Source: an uncultured Clostridia bacterium (GTDB taxonomy: Bacteria; Bacillota; Clostridia; Christensenellales; UBA1242). From it: a stretch of DNA of 21,884 bases. The notes beneath the pieces are model-generated. The model ran no database searches and had not been told where the DNA came from. It was given only the letters and a program-made list of their open reading frames with translations. The stretch lies in NCBI GenBank assembly GCA_944384475.1, contig CALWTN010000010.1, positions 1 to 21,884 of the forward strand. Reading direction: 5' to 3'. Made by a program: the position numbers and the translations under genes. Of this stretch, positions 13,576 through 21,120 are shown piece by piece (positions within the stretch are counted from its first letter, which is position 1; each line of letters opens with the position of its first letter).

Positions 13576-14421
13576 ATGAAAAAATTTTTCGCATTTGCAA
13601 TTATGCTTCTGATTTCTATAACTGCGCCCTATTTCCCTACGCAAAATTATTCGCTTTTACACGCAGAAACTCAAACATGCGAAGTTCCAATCATAATGTA
13701 CCACTCACTTTTGAAGTCAAAGCAAAGCCAATATATAACCTCGCCTGACAACTTTAAAAGGGATTTGCAAAAGTTGAAAGATTTAGGTTATCAAAGCGTT
13801 TTTGTTCAAGACTTAATCAATTATTGCAAAGGCAAGGCCGATCTGCCTAAAAAGCCAGTAGTCATCTCCTTTGACGATGGGCATTACAACAACTACACCT
13901 ATGCCTATCCTATTTTAAAAGAGATGGGCTTTAAAGCAAACTTGAATGTGGTTGGCTGCTATTGCGAATTTTCAACAACGAGCGGCGACTGCGACAATCC
14001 AAACTACTCCTATTTAACTTGGCAAGAAATTAAGCAACTTCAAAACAGCGGTGTGTTTGAAATCGGAAACCACACCTATTCAATGCACAAATATTCGCCA
14101 CGCTTTGGCATAAGCAAGCTCGCATGTGAAGATGAGGCGGCATACAAAGAAAGTTTAACAAAAGACGTCTTGCGGCTGGAAGACAAGTTTAAAAACGAAT
14201 GCGGATTTTCGACAAATGTTTTTGCGTATCCGTTTGGAAAATACGAAAAAAACAGCGGCGAAATCTTGTCGCAACTTGGCTTTGAAGCCTTTTTAACGTG
14301 CAACGAAGGCATAAACAAACTGACAAAAGGCGATGCAAAATCACTTTCGCTTTTAAAGCGCATAAATCGCACCGGAACATTGTCCACAGAAGAATTTTTT
14401 AGGCAAAACAAAATCAATTAA
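13576..14421 (+). CDS. Secreted polysaccharide deacetylase (NodB domain)
   Basis: This 281-residue protein belongs to carbohydrate esterase family 4, which removes acetyl groups from peptidoglycan or other polysaccharides outside the cell. A signal peptide or anchor covers residues 1-18, followed by a linker to about 35. The NodB core shows VPIIMYHSL, ISFDDGH (97-103) with the catalytic Asp and metal-binding Asp, the metal site HTYSMH (166-171), and FAYPFGKY. The metal site is therefore complete. I chose the ATG at 13576, which gives a proper signal peptide; the upstream ATG at 13519 would add a second hydrophobic stretch. AATAAT (13564-13569) ends six bases before this ATG and no ribosome binding site is visible. 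Confidence 0.87.
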   Translation: MKKFFAFAIMLLISITAPYFPTQNYSLLHAETQTCEVPIIMYHSLLKSKQSQYITSPDNFKRDLQKLKDLGYQSVFVQDLINYCKGKADLPKKPVVISFDDGHYNNYTYAYPILKEMGFKANLNVVGCYCEFSTTSGDCDNPNYSYLTWQEIKQLQNSGVFEIGNHTYSMHKYSPRFGISKLACEDEAAYKESLTKDVLRLEDKFKNECGFSTNVFAYPFGKYEKNSGEILSQLGFEAFLTCNEGINKLTKGDAKSLSLLKRINRTGTLSTEEFFRQNKIN

Positions 14422-14422
14422 A

Positions 14423-14444
14423 AAAAGCGGAACGTTCCGCTTTT
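14423..14444. terminator. Bidirectional terminator between deacetylase and clpX
   Basis: A perfect 22-base palindrome, AAAAGCGGAAC followed by GTTCCGCTTTT, lies between the convergent stop codons, with an extra A run on the left. It can end transcription from both sides. Confidence 0.8.
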
Positions 14445-15714
14445 ATATTGCCTCTTGTTTGTTTTGCTCTGGCTGCTGCGTTTTAAGCACTACGTCAGGC
14501 GCTGCATTTTCTTCTTCGATAAATTTTTTAGTGATGATTATTTTATCAATGTTTTTTCGCCCTGGCAAATCATACATCAACTTCATCATTTTGCCTTCTA
14601 AAATTGTTCTCAGCCCTCTTGCGCCTGTCTTTAACTCTATTGCACGCTTAGAAACCGCATCGATTGCCTCTTGCGAAAATTCGATATCCATGCCGTCAAT
14701 CTTGAACATTTGTTTATACTGCTTGATGATCGAGTTTTTTGGCTCTACTAAGATTTTTGAAAGCGCACTTTCGTCCAAATCGTCCAAGCCAACCACAACT
14801 GGCAACCTTCCCACAAATTCAGGAATAAGCCCAAACTTGATCAAGTCGTCTGGCTGGATTTCCTTTGCAAAATTGATGTCTTTTTTCTCCACTGCCGTCT
14901 TTACATCTGCATTAAAGCCCACAGTAGAGGAATTTTTTCGTGCCTCAATAATGCCGTCAAGCCCAACAAACGCACCTCCACAAATAAACAAGATGTTTGT
15001 GGTGTCAATTTGAATGGTCTCCTGCTGAGGATGTTTTCTTCCGCCTTGTGGTGGAACGTTTGCCACTGTGCTTTCAATAATTTTCAAAAGCGCTTGTTGA
15101 ACGCCCTCGCCTGCGACATCACGTGTGATTGAAACATTTTGCGTCTTTTTTGCAATTTTATCAATTTCATCGATGTAAATTATGCCTCGCTGCGCCTTTC
15201 TTATATCGTAGTCAGCATTTTGGATGAGTTTCAAAAGAATGTTTTCAACGTCATCGCCCACATATCCCGCTTCTGTCAGTGTTGTTGCATCAGCAGCCGC
15301 AAAAGGAACTTTTAAAATTTTTGCAAGCGTTTTTGCAAGCAAAGTTTTGCCAGATCCTGTTGGGCCGATCATGAGAATGTTGCTCTTTTCAAGTTCAACA
15401 TCATCGGCGTTGTCTTTCTTAGAGAAATTATAATTTATGCGTTTGTAGTGGTTATACACCGAAACCGCAAGCACCTTTTTTGCCTCGTCCTGCCCGATGA
15501 TATACTCATCAAGCTTAGCCTTGATGTCAGACGGAATAGGCAATTCGATTTTCTCAAGTTGTGTTTGCACCTCATCTTCTTTGATGATTTCCTTGCAAAT
15601 TGCAACGCACTCATCGCAAATAAAGCATTCGCCATTAGGGCTTGCAATAATCTTTTTTGCGTTTTTCTGAGGTTTTCCACAAAATGAACATGAAAGGTTC
15701 TCAGGGTTTTTCAC
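14443..15714 (-). CDS. clpX: ClpX, ATPase unfoldase of the ClpXP protease
   Basis: This 423-residue AAA+ protein unfolds tagged proteins and feeds them to ClpP. The N-terminal zinc-binding domain has CSFC (9-12) and CDEC (33-36). Walker A is GPTGSGKT (117-124), the pore loop is GYVGD (150-154), Walker B is IIYIDEID (178-185), and the LIPEFVGRLPV segment and C-terminal RGLRTILEG sensor region are present. Length matches the family. The ClpP-docking loop reads VGF where many ClpX have IGF, a conservative change. Translation starts at GTG (15714) with AAGGAGAG upstream; GTGA overlaps the clpP stop. It is the last gene of tig-clpP-clpX. Confidence 0.97.
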   Translation of the reverse strand: MKNPENLSCSFCGKPQKNAKKIIASPNGECFICDECVAICKEIIKEDEVQTQLEKIELPIPSDIKAKLDEYIIGQDEAKKVLAVSVYNHYKRINYNFSKKDNADDVELEKSNILMIGPTGSGKTLLAKTLAKILKVPFAAADATTLTEAGYVGDDVENILLKLIQNADYDIRKAQRGIIYIDEIDKIAKKTQNVSITRDVAGEGVQQALLKIIESTVANVPPQGGRKHPQQETIQIDTTNILFICGGAFVGLDGIIEARKNSSTVGFNADVKTAVEKKDINFAKEIQPDDLIKFGLIPEFVGRLPVVVGLDDLDESALSKILVEPKNSIIKQYKQMFKIDGMDIEFSQEAIDAVSKRAIELKTGARGLRTILEGKMMKLMYDLPGRKNIDKIIITKKFIEEENAAPDVVLKTQQPEQNKQEAI

Positions 15715-16310
15715 TTTCTCTCCTTATTTGCTTTTCTTGTTACAAAAATATTATCAATCAATCCGTATTCTTTTGCTTCTTGCGCCGTCATATAGTTGTC
15801 ACGATCGGTGTCTTTTTCGATAACTTTCAAACTTTTGCCGGTGTTTTCGCTTAGTATTTGATTAATTTTTTGTTTTATTCTTGCAATATGCCTTGCTTGA
15901 ATTTCTATATCACTCGCCTGACCTTGTGCGCCTCCAAGCGGTTGATGAATCATAATTTCGCTGTTCGGCAGCGCAAACCTTTTGCCTTTTGTGCCACTTG
16001 AAAGCAAGAAAGCGCCCATGCTTGCTGCCAAGCCCACACAAATTGTAACCACGTCACACTTGATGTATTGCATAGTATCATAAATTGCAAAGCCAGCGCT
16101 GACACTTCCGCCCGGTGAGTTGATATAAATAAACACATCTTTATCGGGATTTTTACCTTCCAAGTATATAAGTTGAGCGATAACCAAGTTTGCCACGTTG
16201 TCGTCTATTTCACCGTTAATGAAAATAATTCTGTCTTCAAGCAACCTTGAATAAATGTCATAAGATCGCTCTCCTGCACCTTTTTGGTCAACGACCATAG
16301 GAATTAACAT
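15711..16310 (-). CDS. clpP: ClpP, serine protease subunit
   Basis: This 199-residue protease forms the double-ring chamber used by ClpX and other Clp ATPases. The catalytic triad is Ser97 (GLAASMGA), His122 (IHQPLGG) and Asp171 (DTDRDNYM). The N-terminal MLIPMVVDQKGAGERSYDIY is the usual short propeptide plus axial loop. The length is normal. The start at 16310 has an AAGGAGGCAGTC site upstream, just after the tig stop (10 bases). It is part of the tig-clpP-clpX operon. Because a YwlE-like arginine phosphatase is encoded nearby, arginine-phosphate-tagged substrates could also reach this ClpP through a ClpC partner, which is not in the window. Confidence 0.97.
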   Translation of the reverse strand: MLIPMVVDQKGAGERSYDIYSRLLEDRIIFINGEIDDNVANLVIAQLIYLEGKNPDKDVFIYINSPGGSVSAGFAIYDTMQYIKCDVVTICVGLAASMGAFLLSSGTKGKRFALPNSEIMIHQPLGGAQGQASDIEIQARHIARIKQKINQILSENTGKSLKVIEKDTDRDNYMTAQEAKEYGLIDNIFVTRKANKERK

Positions 16311-16320
16311 GACTGCCTCC

Positions 16321-17592
16321 TTATTTGTTTTTAGATTTTAACAAAGCGATAATTTTGTTCATCAAAATGTCGTTTTGAATGTAGCTTACTTCATATTCAG
16401 ACAAAGATTTTTCCACCTCTTCACATGTTTTATTCTGAGCGTGGGCAATTTCATGCAACTTCTCATGAAATTCTTCATGCGAAATTTGAATATTTTCGTC
16501 TTTTACAAGTTTTTGAAGAACAAGCCTTGTTTTTAACGCTTTTTTAGCTTCCTCAAAATATTCTTTTTCAAAATCCTCTCTGCTTTTGCCAAGGTATGAA
16601 AGATAGTCATCAAGTTTTATATTTTGATACATCAGCCTGTTTGAAAAATCTTCAATGAGATGCTGTTTTTCGTGTTCAACCATGCTTTGAGGAATTTCAA
16701 CCTGTGCTTTTGCAACAAGCGCTTCTATCAAATCATTTTCAAAAGCCCTTTCGTTTTGTTGCTCTTTTGCACTAGCAATTTTTTCCTTTATCGAATTTTT
16801 ATATTCCTCCACGGTTGAAAATTCAGTCGAAAAAGATACAAGTTTGTCGTTGAGTTCTGGCAAAGATTTCTTTTCAACTTTTTTAACGGTCACTTTAAAT
16901 TCAGCTGGCTTGCCTGCTAAATTTTCGGCAGGATATTTCTCTGGGAACGTAACTTTAACTACTTTCTCTTCGCCAACTTTGCAACCAATAAGTTGGTCTT
17001 CAAAGCCATCAATAAAGGTGTGAGAGCCAAGTTCCAACCTATAATCTTGTGCGCTGCCGCCTTCAAAAACTTTGCCATCCACGCTGCCTTCGAAATCAAT
17101 CACCAAAAAGTCGCCCTTTTCACTTGGCTTGTCGCTTTCTTCAAATCGTGCTTGGCTTTCAACAAATCTGTCAAGTTCTTCTTCAACTTCCTTATCGCTT
17201 ACGCTTACCTTTTTCTTCTTTACGTTGAACTCAATAGGCCCAATTTCAACCTCAGGCATAAGATCGACACTAAGTGAAACTTCCAAGCCATCATCGGTCA
17301 TTGAATCGATTGTAACATGAGGATAATCTGCTGGCTCTATGTCCGTATTCTTTGCCAAAAATTCGCCATATTCTTTTGAGACGATGGCGTCAAATGCATC
17401 GTCATAGAAAACTGTGTCGCCATAGGTTTTTTCAATCACCTTTCTTGGCGCTTTGCCTTTTCTAAAACCTTGAACGTTGTATTTGCCCTTGTTTTTTTCG
17501 TAGGCTTCTTCAATGGCTTTTTTCCAGTTTTCACCTGAAACTTTAAGTTTTAAATTGAGTTTGTTTTTTTCACTTTTTTCACGAGTAATCAT
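16321..17592 (-). CDS. tig: Trigger factor, ribosome-associated chaperone
   Basis: This 423-residue chaperone binds near the ribosome exit tunnel and shields nascent chains. The ribosome-docking signature GFRKGKAPR is at 42-50. The peptidyl-prolyl isomerase domain follows (about 148-235, with KGDFLVIDFEGSVDGKVFEG and the segment LELGSHTFIDGFEDQLIG), then the helical substrate-binding arms to the end. Length is typical (about 430). I chose the ATG at 17592 (MITREKSEKN), which has AAAGGAGAAAAC upstream; a 13-residue longer frame would lack a ribosome site. It is the first gene of tig-clpP-clpX, transcribed from the promoter at 17622-17650. Confidence 0.96.
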   Translation of the reverse strand: MITREKSEKNKLNLKLKVSGENWKKAIEEAYEKNKGKYNVQGFRKGKAPRKVIEKTYGDTVFYDDAFDAIVSKEYGEFLAKNTDIEPADYPHVTIDSMTDDGLEVSLSVDLMPEVEIGPIEFNVKKKKVSVSDKEVEEELDRFVESQARFEESDKPSEKGDFLVIDFEGSVDGKVFEGGSAQDYRLELGSHTFIDGFEDQLIGCKVGEEKVVKVTFPEKYPAENLAGKPAEFKVTVKKVEKKSLPELNDKLVSFSTEFSTVEEYKNSIKEKIASAKEQQNERAFENDLIEALVAKAQVEIPQSMVEHEKQHLIEDFSNRLMYQNIKLDDYLSYLGKSREDFEKEYFEEAKKALKTRLVLQKLVKDENIQISHEEFHEKLHEIAHAQNKTCEEVEKSLSEYEVSYIQNDILMNKIIALLKSKNK

Positions 17593-17621
17593 TTGTTTTC
17601 TCCTTTTATCAATTGCAACAT

Positions 17622-17650
17622 ATTTTACCACACCCGCTTTCGTTTAGCAA
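17622..17650 (-). promoter_or_regulatory. Promoter of the tig-clpP-clpX operon
   Basis: TTGCTA (17645-17650), a 17-base spacer and TAAAAT (17622-17627), giving a leader of about 24 bases with a ribosome binding site. I looked for heat-shock operators (CtsR direct repeat, CIRCE) and saw neither, so expression may be constitutive. Confidence 0.6.
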
Positions 17651-17710
17651 GCAAAAAGTGCAACAAATATTAAACTTGCCCTTTCTTTTTATCTAGATTG
17701 CTGTCGAAAA

Positions 17711-17734
17711 ATAAAAAAGGCTTTAACAGCCTTT
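17711..17734 (-). terminator. Terminator of the ywlE-rpiB-gap operon
   Basis: On the minus strand AAAGGCT (17734-17728) pairs with AGCCTTT (17722-17716) around a five-base loop, followed by T residues. The left arm includes the stop codon of the last gene. Confidence 0.8.
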
Positions 17735-18125
17735 AAACAATCAATGCCACAACGAGAGCAATAAATATTCCAAAACAAAGTGCAATTTTGCCATATTGCC
17801 ACCATCTTTCACGCATGATGGAGCGCTTGAATTTGGAAAAATACTTTTTTTTGTTTTTTTGTATTTCTTCCATAGAAATGTTATATTTATTGACCTGCTC
17901 GGCTGCAAAATATTGAAAACGATCTTCATAGTCTGCTTTTGACTGCACATAATCAAGCACAAACTCCACGCCCCAATAGGCAAAAAACACCGCAACAAAG
18001 GATATCAGCAGATAACTTTTCTCCCAAGAAATACAATAATATTCCACCAGCCCCACCGTCAAAATGATGGCAAGCAAGCTACATGTTACGATAAATTTCC
18101 TCATAAACCTTTTGTAATCTCTCAT
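17733..18125 (-). CDS. Small membrane protein of unknown function (130 residues)
   Basis: The protein has an N-terminal pair of hydrophobic segments (about 10-31 and 36-58), a charged central region (about 62-105, rich in Lys, Glu and aromatic residues) and a final membrane helix (about 112-130). I do not recognise a family. It starts two bases after the previous gene's stop and has no clear ribosome binding site, so translation probably depends on coupling; the Met at residue 8 is an alternative start. It is the last gene before the operon terminator. Confidence 0.6.
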   Translation of the reverse strand: MRDYKRFMRKFIVTCSLLAIILTVGLVEYYCISWEKSYLLISFVAVFFAYWGVEFVLDYVQSKADYEDRFQYFAAEQVNKYNISMEEIQKNKKKYFSKFKRSIMRERWWQYGKIALCFGIFIALVVALIV

Positions 18126-18127
18126 TT

Positions 18128-18418
18128 TTATAAAACTATATTAACAATATAAAGCACAATGATTGAAACTGTAAACACCACATACAAAACAAGCCACGCA
18201 ATGTGCGTTTTGCGTTTAACCCAAAGCCCTGCCACAACGATGGCCACCACATAAGCGATCGCCTCGCCCACCAATCTGAACGCATTTGAAATGTTTTTGC
18301 TTCCAAAGATGGCGCTTAAAAGCAGTGCGATTGCTATGCATGCGATGGCAATGTATGCCGCAAATTCTACCACCTTTGCCCAAGACCAAGAATTTGGTGT
18401 TTTGTTGTAATTGTTCAT
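18128..18418 (-). CDS. Small three-helix membrane protein (96 residues)
   Basis: After a short polar N-terminus (MNNYNKTPNSWSW), three membrane helices follow (about 16-39, 49-66 and 71-95). No family is recognised. A good AAGGAAG site lies inside the end of gap, and its ATG overlaps the gap stop (ATGA, 18415-18418), so it is translated together with gap. A functional link to glycolysis cannot be claimed from this alone. Confidence 0.65.
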   Translation of the reverse strand: MNNYNKTPNSWSWAKVVEFAAYIAIACIAIALLLSAIFGSKNISNAFRLVGEAIAYVVAIVVAGLWVKRKTHIAWLVLYVVFTVSIIVLYIVNIVL

Positions 18419-19431
18419 TTTTTACTTCCTTTAACTATATGCTCTGCCAAATCGACAACTTTGTTGGAGTAACCCCATTCGTTGTCATACCATGCAATCA
18501 ATTTCACAAAAGTTGGAGTAAGCATTATGCCCGCCTCAACGTCAAACACACAAGTGTGCTCTTCGCCGATGAAATCAGAAGAAACCACCTTGTCATCCGT
18601 CCAAGAAAGCACGCCTTTCATGTTGGTTTTTGAAGCTTTTTTGATTACATCAACAATCTCTTCATAGGTGGTTGGCTTGTTTAAGTTGCAAGTCAAATCC
18701 ACCACCGAAACGTCCAGTGTTGGCACTCGCATGCTCATGCCTGTAAGTTTTCCTTTTAACTGTGGGATAACCTCGCCCACCGCCTTAGCCGCTCCAGTAG
18801 AAGAAGGGATAATGTTGTAAGAAGCTGCCCTTCCGCCACGCCAATCTTTTTTTGTAGCGCCGTCAACGGTAAGTTGAGTTGCTGTTGTTGAATGAACAGT
18901 TGTCATCAAGCCATCCTTTATGCCAAATGCATCGTTGATCACTTTTGCAAGTGGCGCAAGACAATTTGTAGTGCAAGATGCGTTTGAAACAATTTTCATC
19001 TCATCCTTGTAAGTGTCTTGGTTTACGCCCATAACAAAAATAGGCATATTTTTGCCAGGCGCTGTGACGATAACTTTTCCCGCTCCGCCCTTTAAATGCA
19101 GAGAAGCACTATCATAGTCAGTAAACTTTCCAGTGGCTTCGATAACAACATTGACGCCGTCCTTGCCCCAAGGAATTTGATCAGGCTCTTTTATAGCATA
19201 AAAGTTGGCAGCCTTTCCGCCGATTATCAATTTGCCCGCTTTAACCTCTGTTTTAACTGGATTTTTGCCATGAATGGAATCATGGTCGAGCAAATACTGA
19301 GCATACTCAACATCTAAAAAAGGATCATTGATTGCTGCAATTTCAATCCCACGCTTAGCGCAAATTCTCGCCACCAAGCGCCCAATTCTACCAAAACCAT
19401 TTATCCCAATTTTTAACTTTGTTTTTGCCAT
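18415..19431 (-). CDS. gap: Glyceraldehyde-3-phosphate dehydrogenase, GapA/eukaryote-like class
   Basis: This 338-residue glycolytic enzyme oxidises glyceraldehyde-3-phosphate to 1,3-bisphosphoglycerate with NAD. The NAD site is INGFGRIGR (10-18), the catalytic Cys153 lies in SNASCTTNC and His180 in TTVHSTTATQ. It carries features of the class typified by Escherichia coli GapA and eukaryotic enzymes: NDPF after the first fold, HSTTATQLTVDGATKKDWRG, MRVPTLDVSVVDLT and WYDNEWGYSNKVVDL. Most Bacillota have a different class with HAYTGDQ and RVP.PTGS. A strong AAGGAGGAG site precedes the ATG, and it begins three bases after the upstream gene. Confidence 0.97.
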   Translation of the reverse strand: MAKTKLKIGINGFGRIGRLVARICAKRGIEIAAINDPFLDVEYAQYLLDHDSIHGKNPVKTEVKAGKLIIGGKAANFYAIKEPDQIPWGKDGVNVVIEATGKFTDYDSASLHLKGGAGKVIVTAPGKNMPIFVMGVNQDTYKDEMKIVSNASCTTNCLAPLAKVINDAFGIKDGLMTTVHSTTATQLTVDGATKKDWRGGRAASYNIIPSSTGAAKAVGEVIPQLKGKLTGMSMRVPTLDVSVVDLTCNLNKPTTYEEIVDVIKKASKTNMKGVLSWTDDKVVSSDFIGEEHTCVFDVEAGIMLTPTFVKLIAWYDNEWGYSNKVVDLAEHIVKGSKK

Positions 19432-19434
19432 ATT

Positions 19435-20202
19435 TTACTCCTCCTTTTTGGCTTTTTTAAATAATCTTTTACCAGTTTTAACATTTAATAAGTAAATATT
19501 TATTGAAATTATCACACTAAGCAAACTTAAAAACAATGCACAAGCCCACAAAAATCCTGCCAAAAATGTTGGTTTAACAAACACAAAATAGACTGCGGTT
19601 GAAGCGATTACCGCCAAAAATAGAGCAATCCAGCCAATTAACATAGCGTTTATTTTAACAGCATCGTATTCCTTTTTGACAGGTTTGGACGAAACAGGCA
19701 CGCTTGCTTGTGAAATGCCCTTCCAGCGATTTATTCTGGTTGCATAAGAAAGGTTTGAAATGTTTTTTGCAACATCTGAAAGGTTTTCTCCAAGTGCAAC
19801 AACCGAAACATCACCCTTGAAAAAATTGAAATCAAATATTAAAGTGATGGTTTTACGCCAAAGTTTTATAAAAAACGCTGAAAGTTTGTTTGGCTTTTTT
19901 GTTTGGCACACAGTGACATCTGCTTGCGAAGCGATAAAGCTGTCGAGTTCGCTTGGCGTGATGATTTTTCGCAAAACGATAATTTTGCCATCTGTCACAT
20001 GCTCTGCAAGAGAATTGATGATCTCTTCTTTTTTGCTGCCCTGTTTATAAACAAACACTTTCACTTTTTTTGATTTTTTAAAAAAATCTTTTGCTTTTGG
20101 AGTTGTTCCAACCAAAAACAAACAGTCGCTGCGTTTTACACTTTTTATAAATTGCTCTGCCTCTTCAAAATTTTCAATAACTGGCAAAAGAATGTTTACC
20201 AT
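19435..20202 (-). CDS. Glycosyltransferase-like protein with two C-terminal membrane helices
   Basis: This 255-residue protein has an N-terminal alpha/beta part (about 1-150) resembling a reduced family-2 glycosyltransferase fold: MVNILLPVIENFEEAEQFI, then KIIVLRKIITPSELDSF and VTVCQTKKPNKLSAFF. No clear DxD metal motif or other catalytic set is visible, so it may be inactive or a different nucleotide-fold protein. Two membrane helices follow (about 183-208 and 212-238), then a basic tail. It lies between rpiB and gap with short spacers (nine and three bases) and has an AAGGAGGAGAG ribosome site. The function is unknown; the glycosyltransferase idea is a moderate-confidence inference. Confidence 0.55.
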   Translation of the reverse strand: MVNILLPVIENFEEAEQFIKSVKRSDCLFLVGTTPKAKDFFKKSKKVKVFVYKQGSKKEEIINSLAEHVTDGKIIVLRKIITPSELDSFIASQADVTVCQTKKPNKLSAFFIKLWRKTITLIFDFNFFKGDVSVVALGENLSDVAKNISNLSYATRINRWKGISQASVPVSSKPVKKEYDAVKINAMLIGWIALFLAVIASTAVYFVFVKPTFLAGFLWACALFLSLLSVIISINIYLLNVKTGKRLFKKAKKEE

Positions 20203-20211
20203 CTCTCCTCC

Positions 20212-20631
20212 TTAGAGTTTTTTGATGCGTCTTAAGTGTCTGCCTCCATCAAAATCGGTTGTCAGAAAAACTTTGATGATTTTGATCGCTTTTTTAGGAC
20301 GCATATAACTGCCTGGAAGCACCAAAACGTTTGCATTATTGTGCGCACGTGCAAGCTCTGCAAATTTGGTGTTAATGCAAAGTGCCGCTCTTATTTTTGG
20401 ATTTTTGTTTGCAGCGATGCTCATTCCAATCCCCGTTCCGCAAATAAATATACCCACGTTATGCTCATCTTCAAGCACTTTTGCCACACCTTTCTTTGCG
20501 AAATCTGGATAGTCCACGCCCTCTTTGGAATAAGTTCCAACATCAATGGTGATTATGCTTTCATTGTTAAAAAACTTTTTTATCTCTTCCTTTAATGCGT
20601 AGCCTCTGTGGTCGCACGCCAAAATAATCAT
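20212..20631 (-). CDS. rpiB: Ribose-5-phosphate isomerase B (RpiB/LacAB family)
   Basis: This 139-residue enzyme interconverts ribose-5-phosphate and ribulose-5-phosphate in the pentose phosphate pathway. Family motifs are CDHRGY (6-11), the active-site loop FICGTGIGMSIAANK with catalytic Cys64, His97 (RAHNNANVL) and the C-terminal FDGGRHLRRI. Length is normal (about 145). The start overlaps the phosphatase stop (ATGA, 20628-20631) and a GGAGG site lies six bases upstream. Linkage to a YwlE-type phosphatase is also seen in Bacillus subtilis (ywlE-ywlG-ywlF). Allose-6-phosphate or galactose-6-phosphate isomerase relatives are less likely given the context. Confidence 0.95.
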   Translation of the reverse strand: MIILACDHRGYALKEEIKKFFNNESIITIDVGTYSKEGVDYPDFAKKGVAKVLEDEHNVGIFICGTGIGMSIAANKNPKIRAALCINTKFAELARAHNNANVLVLPGSYMRPKKAIKIIKVFLTTDFDGGRHLRRIKKL

Positions 20632-21065
20632 ACTTCGCCTCCAATTTTAACAAGTTTATCAACCAGCGTTATACATGCTTTTTCAATCAACCTTGCACAT
20701 TCAAGATATGCTTTTTCATCTTTGCCGTATGGGTCTGGAATTTCCTGTCCAATCAAATCTTTCATTTCAATAACTCTGCCAGCCACTTTGGCTTTAATTG
20801 CAGAGGTCATTGCCACATACAAAGTTTTTTGGTCGAACTTTTTTATTGCCACACTTTTTCGTTTTGCGCCGTTATAGCCAAGATTTTTTAACGCCTTGCA
20901 TGCATTTGCAGCACTCATCTCGCCGGTTGCATTAAGCCCACGAGAAGAAATTTTGACGAAATTTAATCCTTTGTCTTTAATCAGTTTTTTAGTTATGCGC
21001 TCTGCCATAAACGAGCGACATGTGTTGCCGGTGCAAACAAAGCACAATTTAATATTTCCTTGCAT
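20628..21065 (-). CDS. Low-molecular-weight phosphatase, probable protein-arginine phosphatase (YwlE-like)
   Basis: This 145-residue phosphatase has the P-loop CTGNTCRS (11-18) with nucleophile Cys11 and Arg17, and the general acid Asp in PDPYGKD (Asp111). In YwlE the Thr after GN distinguishes arginine phosphatases from tyrosine phosphatases, which usually have Ile (CLGNICRS); Thr15 here therefore suggests activity on phosphoarginine. Arginine phosphorylation marks proteins for ClpCP, which makes the clpP gene 4.3 kb away relevant, though no McsB kinase or ClpC is in the window. The gene is first in its operon and predicted leaderless: TAAAAT (21072-21077) ends six bases before the ATG. Confidence 0.9.
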   Translation of the reverse strand: MQGNIKLCFVCTGNTCRSFMAERITKKLIKDKGLNFVKISSRGLNATGEMSAANACKALKNLGYNGAKRKSVAIKKFDQKTLYVAMTSAIKAKVAGRVIEMKDLIGQEIPDPYGKDEKAYLECARLIEKACITLVDKLVKIGGEV

Positions 21066-21071
21066 GAAAAA

Positions 21072-21099
21072 ATTTTAACACATATTAAAAAAAAATCAA
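21072..21099 (-). promoter_or_regulatory. Promoter of the ywlE-like/rpiB/gap operon
   Basis: TTGATT (21094-21099), a 16-base spacer and TAAAAT (21072-21077). The -35 lies inside the second arm of the rsfS terminator. The -10 ends six bases before the start codon. Confidence 0.6.
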
Positions 21100-21120
21100 A
21101 GCACTTACTTTGATTTTTTC
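21086..21120. terminator. Terminator of rsfS, symmetrical
   Basis: AATCAAAG (21094-21101) pairs with CTTTGATT (21108-21115) around a loop that contains the rsfS stop. T runs follow on both strands (21095-21088 read on minus; 21114-21119 on plus), so it can end transcription on either strand. Confidence 0.75.

Noticed and set aside
17593..17710. Heat-shock operator (CtsR or CIRCE) before tig-clpP-clpX
   Set aside because: Neither the direct heptad repeat nor the long inverted repeat is present.
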